A stretch of 64,000 nt of DNA from Oricola nitratireducens (GTDB lineage: Bacteria; Pseudomonadota; Alphaproteobacteria; Rhizobiales; Rhizobiaceae): positions 43,228 through 107,227 of the forward strand of contig NZ_JACZCS010000029.1 in the NCBI RefSeq assembly GCF_014904745.1, read 5' to 3'. Under the pieces are notes generated by a model. That model saw only the letters and a program-made list of their open reading frames with translations. It did no database searches and was not told the origin of the DNA. The position numbers were made by a program, and so were the translations under genes. This document shows positions 60,811 to 64,000 of this stretch, one piece after another (position 1 is the first letter of the stretch; each line of letters opens with the position of its first letter).

Positions 60811-62586
60811 ATGTGTGGAATTGCCGGAGAAATCCGATTCGATGGCGCGTTTGCCGACACCTCGGCCGTGGCACGGATGACCGAAACGCTTGCGCCGCGC
60901 GGCCCCGACAGCAGCGGCATCGTCGCGCAGGGGCGCGTCGCCTTCGGGCACAGGCGGCTGAAGATCATCGACCTGTCGGAAAAAGCCGGCCAGCCGATGA
61001 TCGATCCGGCGCTCGGCCTGACCATCGTCTTCAACGGCTGCATCTACAACTATCCGGAACTGCGCGAAGAGCTGATCGCTGCCGGCTACGACTTCTTCTC
61101 GCATGGCGACACCGAAGTCGTGCTCAAGGCGTTCCACAAATGGGGCGAGGCCTGCGTCGAGCGATTCCACGGCATGTTCGCCTTCGCGATCCACGAGCGT
61201 GACACCGGCACGGTGACGCTGGCGCGCGACCGGTTCGGCATCAAGCCGCTCTACTATTCGGAGACCGACAAGCGCATCCGTTTCGCATCTTTCCTGCCGG
61301 CGCTGTTGAAGGCCGGCGATGTCGACACCGACATCGACCGCGAGGCGCTGCACAATTACATGACCTTCCATGCCGTCGTGCCGCCGCCGCGCACGATGCT
61401 GAAAGGCGTGCGCAAGCTGCCGCCGGCGACGACGCGGCGCATCGATGCCGATGGCTCGGTTACCGACCGGGTCTACTGGTCGCCGCCCTACGAACGGCGC
61501 CCGGAGGACACGGGCCTGACGCGCGACGACTGGCGCGACCGCGTGCTGGAAGCGCTGCGCGTTTCGGTGCGTCGCCGCATGGTCGCCGACGTTCCCGTCG
61601 GCGTGCTCTTGTCGGGCGGGGTGGATTCCAGCCTGATCGTCGGGTTGCTCGCCGAAGAGGGCCAGAAACACCTGATGACCTTCTCCATAGGGTTCGAGGA
61701 AGCCAATGGCGAAAAGGGCGACGAATTCGTTTATTCCGACCTGATCGCTGAGCGCTACGCGACGGATCACCACAAGATTTTCGTGCCGTCCGATCACCTG
61801 ATCAGCCATTTGCCGGACACGATCGCTGCGATGTCGGAACCGATGGTCTCCTATGACAATATCGGCTTCTTCCTGCTCAGCCGCGAGGTGTCAAAACACA
61901 TCAAGGTCGTGCAGTCCGGGCAAGGCGCCGACGAGGTGTTCGGCGGCTATCACTGGTACCCGCCGCTCGCCAATTCCAACGACGTCGTCGGCGACTACGC
62001 CAAGGTGTTCTTCGACCGCACGCACGAGACGCTCAAGAAACAGCTCGGCGACCGCTGGATCGCCGACAGCAACGTCAGCCGCTCCTTCGTCAGCGAACAC
62101 CTGCTGCGCGGAGGCGCGGCGACGCCGGTTGACCGGGCGCTGCGGCTGGATTCGCATGTCATGCTGGTCGACGACCCGGTCAAGCGGGTGGACAACATGA
62201 CGATGGCCTGGGGGCTGGAGGCACGGGTGCCGTTCCTCGACCACGAACTGGTCGAGCTGGCGGCGACGATCCCGCCGGAGTTCAAGCTGCACGACCACGG
62301 CAAGGGCGTCCTGAAAGATGCCGCGCGTCTCGTCGTTCCGCACGAGGTGATCGACCGCAAGAAGGGCTATTTCCCGGTGCCGCAGTTGAAATACATCCAG
62401 GGCGAGTATCTCGACATGGTCAAGGACGCGCTCGGATCGAAGCCGGCGCGCGAACGCGGCCTGTTCAGGCAGGATTATCTCGAAACGCTGTTCGCCGACC
62501 CGGCCAGCCACATCACGCCGCTGCGCGGCTCGGAACTGTGGCAGGTCGCGTTGCTGGAAATGTGGCTGCAGTCACACGGCATCTGA
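60811..62586 (+). CDS. N-acetylglutaminylglutamine amidotransferase
   Basis: 591 aa, asparagine-synthetase-like. N-terminal class II glutaminase domain starts MCGIAGE, so Cys2 is the nucleophile, with RGPDSSG and FNGCIYNYPELR. The C-terminal synthetase domain has the PP-loop LLSGGVDSSLI (about 268) and SGQGADEVFGGY. In the NAGGN pathway (AsnO of Sinorhizobium) it amidates N-acetylglutaminylglutamine to the osmolyte amide. Start ATG 60811, with AAGGAA ahead. The paired synthetase gene follows after 9 bases, which makes this assignment much more likely than ordinary AsnB. Confidence 0.9.
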   Translation: MCGIAGEIRFDGAFADTSAVARMTETLAPRGPDSSGIVAQGRVAFGHRRLKIIDLSEKAGQPMIDPALGLTIVFNGCIYNYPELREELIAAGYDFFSHGDTEVVLKAFHKWGEACVERFHGMFAFAIHERDTGTVTLARDRFGIKPLYYSETDKRIRFASFLPALLKAGDVDTDIDREALHNYMTFHAVVPPPRTMLKGVRKLPPATTRRIDADGSVTDRVYWSPPYERRPEDTGLTRDDWRDRVLEALRVSVRRRMVADVPVGVLLSGGVDSSLIVGLLAEEGQKHLMTFSIGFEEANGEKGDEFVYSDLIAERYATDHHKIFVPSDHLISHLPDTIAAMSEPMVSYDNIGFFLLSREVSKHIKVVQSGQGADEVFGGYHWYPPLANSNDVVGDYAKVFFDRTHETLKKQLGDRWIADSNVSRSFVSEHLLRGGAATPVDRALRLDSHVMLVDDPVKRVDNMTMAWGLEARVPFLDHELVELAATIPPEFKLHDHGKGVLKDAARLVVPHEVIDRKKGYFPVPQLKYIQGEYLDMVKDALGSKPARERGLFRQDYLETLFADPASHITPLRGSELWQVALLEMWLQSHGI

Positions 62587-62595
62587 GGATTTCCG

Positions 62596-64000
62596 ATGGC
62601 CAAGGGCAAAGACAGTTCGAAATCCGGCGCCGGCGCCCGCGAACGGCAGGGAAGCGACGCCTATGCGCACCGGCTGAAACGGATGCGCGAACAGGGGCTG
62701 AAGCCGCCGATCGCGCAACGCGGCGAAGAATCCGAACACATGACGCCGCGCGCCGTGCTCGATTGCGGCTGGGGACGTCTCGTCTTCGCCCAGACCTTCG
62801 ACGATTCCGCCGCCATGATCGCGGCGCTGCGCGGCGAGCGGCCCGACCAGCGCGACATCGCCGTCTATGTGCGCAATCCGCATGTCCTGCTCGCCAATGC
62901 GCCGCAGGAACTCTTCCTGGACCCGTCGCACACCTATCGGCTCGACCTGTCCGGTTACCGGCCGTCGCGCCGGGGACCAAAAGGCTTCTTCATCCGCCGT
63001 CTGACCTCGCAGTCCGACGCCGAGGCGATCAACCGGATCTATGCATCGCGGTCGATGATCCCGGTCCCGCCGGAATTCTTCTGGTCGAAGCGCGATGCGC
63101 GCACGATCATCTATTTCGTCGCCGAGGACGAACAGACCGGCGAAGTGCTCGGCACGGTCACCGGCGTCGACCACATGCGCGCCTTCAAGGATCCCGAACG
63201 CGGCTCGTCGCTGTGGTGCCTCGCGGTCGATCCGGCGGCCCGCCATCCGGGTATCGGCGAGGCGCTGGTGCGCCGTCTGGCCGAATATTTCACGGTACGC
63301 GGCGCCGCATTCCTCGATCTCTCGGTGCTGCACGACAACGAGCAGGCGATCGCGCTGTACGAGAAACTCGGCTTCCAGCGCGTCTCCTTCTTCAACGTCA
63401 AGCGCAAGAATCCGATCAACGAGACGCTTTTCACCGGGCCAGACACCGACGACGCGCTCAATCCCTACGCCAAGATCATCGTCAACGAGGCGCGGCGGCG
63501 CGGCATCCATGTCCAGGTCGTCGATGCGGAGGCCGGCTATTTCCGGCTGACCCACGGCAGCCGCTCCATCCTGTGCCGCGAAAGCCTGTCCGAACTGACA
63601 TCGGCGGTCGCGATGTCGATCTGCGACGACAAGGCGGTGACGCGCCGGATCGTGAGCGCCGCCGGCGTGCGTGTCCCCGAACAGCTCGCCGACGGCGCAA
63701 GCCCGGACGAGATCGCTGAATTCGTCAAGCGTTGCGGCAAGGTTGTCGTCAAACCGGCGCGCGGCGAACAGGGGCGTGGCATTGCCGTCGGGCTTTCCGA
63801 TCCGGACGAAGTCGCGGCGGCCATCACGGCGGCACGCGCCGTTTCCGACACGGTCCTGCTGGAGGAATATGTCGAAGGCCAAGACCTTCGCCTCGTCGTC
63901 ATCAACTTCAAGCTCGTGGCTGCCGCAATCCGGCGGCCGCCGGTGATCGTCGGCGACGGCGAACGCACCGTCCGCGAACTCATCGCCGCGCAGAGCCGGC
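62596..64000 (+). CDS. N-acetylglutaminylglutamine synthetase (NAGGN synthase), cut by the window end
   Basis: Open reading frame of 468 codons running off the window; no stop codon seen. Starts MAKGKDSSKSGAGARERQG, with GAGGA 5 bases ahead of the ATG. Residues about 130-285 form a GNAT acetyltransferase (SSLWCLAVDPAARHPGIGEAL, then LYEKLGFQRV). From about 340 an ATP-grasp ligase begins (SMSICDDKAVTRRIVSAAGV, then VVVKPARGEQGRGIAVG, EEYVEGQDLR). This GNAT plus ATP-grasp combination is the hallmark of the enzyme (Ngs) that makes N-acetylglutaminylglutamine. The remaining ATP-grasp part lies beyond 64000. Confidence 0.9.
   Translation, partial: MAKGKDSSKSGAGARERQGSDAYAHRLKRMREQGLKPPIAQRGEESEHMTPRAVLDCGWGRLVFAQTFDDSAAMIAALRGERPDQRDIAVYVRNPHVLLANAPQELFLDPSHTYRLDLSGYRPSRRGPKGFFIRRLTSQSDAEAINRIYASRSMIPVPPEFFWSKRDARTIIYFVAEDEQTGEVLGTVTGVDHMRAFKDPERGSSLWCLAVDPAARHPGIGEALVRRLAEYFTVRGAAFLDLSVLHDNEQAIALYEKLGFQRVSFFNVKRKNPINETLFTGPDTDDALNPYAKIIVNEARRRGIHVQVVDAEAGYFRLTHGSRSILCRESLSELTSAVAMSICDDKAVTRRIVSAAGVRVPEQLADGASPDEIAEFVKRCGKVVVKPARGEQGRGIAVGLSDPDEVAAAITAARAVSDTVLLEEYVEGQDLRLVVINFKLVAAAIRRPPVIVGDGERTVRELIAAQSR

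Noticed and set aside
1..64000. CRISPR arrays, tRNA/rRNA genes, insertion sequences, phage genes
   Set aside because: Looked for direct repeats with regular spacing, cloverleaf motifs, transposase and integrase motifs; none was convincing.

Overview
The window reads as a chromosomal segment of a GC-rich alphaproteobacterium, most likely of the Hyphomicrobiales (Rhizobiales). The reasons are the codon use, strong GGGAGGA-type ribosome binding sites, many Tat-dependent or lipoprotein-free binding proteins, an aioXSRBA arsenite oxidase cluster of alphaproteobacterial type, many ABC uptake systems, and an N-acetylglutaminylglutamine amide osmolyte locus. The genus cannot be fixed from sequence alone. 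I see no rRNA, tRNA, CRISPR array, insertion sequence or phage gene.

Layout. 1-3.1 kb: small stress-type genes (HPF/RaiA-like protein, DUF3309 membrane peptide, fatty acid hydroxylase family protein), a cold-shock gene broken by a one-base deletion, and a short remnant resembling the N-terminus of cyclic beta-1,2-glucan synthetase. 3.2-14 kb: a catabolic island with two cupin proteins of the dihydroxyacetophenone-dioxygenase type, three short-chain dehydrogenases, a zinc alcohol dehydrogenase, a complete branched-chain-type ABC importer and an AraC regulator. Its substrate is unknown. 14.3-23 kb: arsenite oxidation, all on the minus strand in the transcription order aioX-aioS-aioR-aioB-aioA-moeA-nitroreductase. 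A sigma-54 promoter and a 22-bp perfect palindrome, probably the AioR site, lie in front of aioB. The cytochrome c gene often found in such clusters is absent.

23.2-36.2 kb: a four-carbon acid-sugar regulon. L-threonate dehydrogenase, 2-oxotetronate isomerase, 3-oxotetronate kinase and 3-oxotetronate-4-phosphate decarboxylase together make a full route from L-threonate to dihydroxyacetone phosphate. A LacI regulator, a ribose-type ABC importer, a tartrate dehydrogenase-like enzyme, an SDR, a second beta-hydroxyacid dehydrogenase and an epimerase-family enzyme surround them. Three identical copies of a 14-bp operator tie three separate transcription units together. 36.8-39.8 kb: molybdate importer modABC and a short ModE, each promoter carrying an inverted repeat of the same 9-8-9 geometry. 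Molybdate supply fits the molybdopterin enzyme AioA 17 kb away.

39.8-44.7 kb: an APH-like kinase, a histidine phosphatase, an acyl-CoA dehydrogenase, an MDR reductase and an SDR. This resembles a split version of the ACAD10/11 kinase-dehydrogenase system for 4-hydroxyacyl-CoA breakdown. 45-51 kb: a 39-residue membrane peptide and a dipeptide/opine-type ABC importer with its two ATPases fused. 51.3-54.6 kb: a DUF3772-MscS channel and a LuxR regulator. 54.7-60.6 kb: an amidase followed by a second branched-chain/urea-type importer in which permease and ATPase are fused in one protein. 60.8-64 kb: the amidotransferase and the (truncated by the window end) synthetase of the osmolyte NAGGN.

Start codons were chosen by eye from ribosome binding sites and translational overlaps. 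Family names come from recognising motifs, not from database searches.
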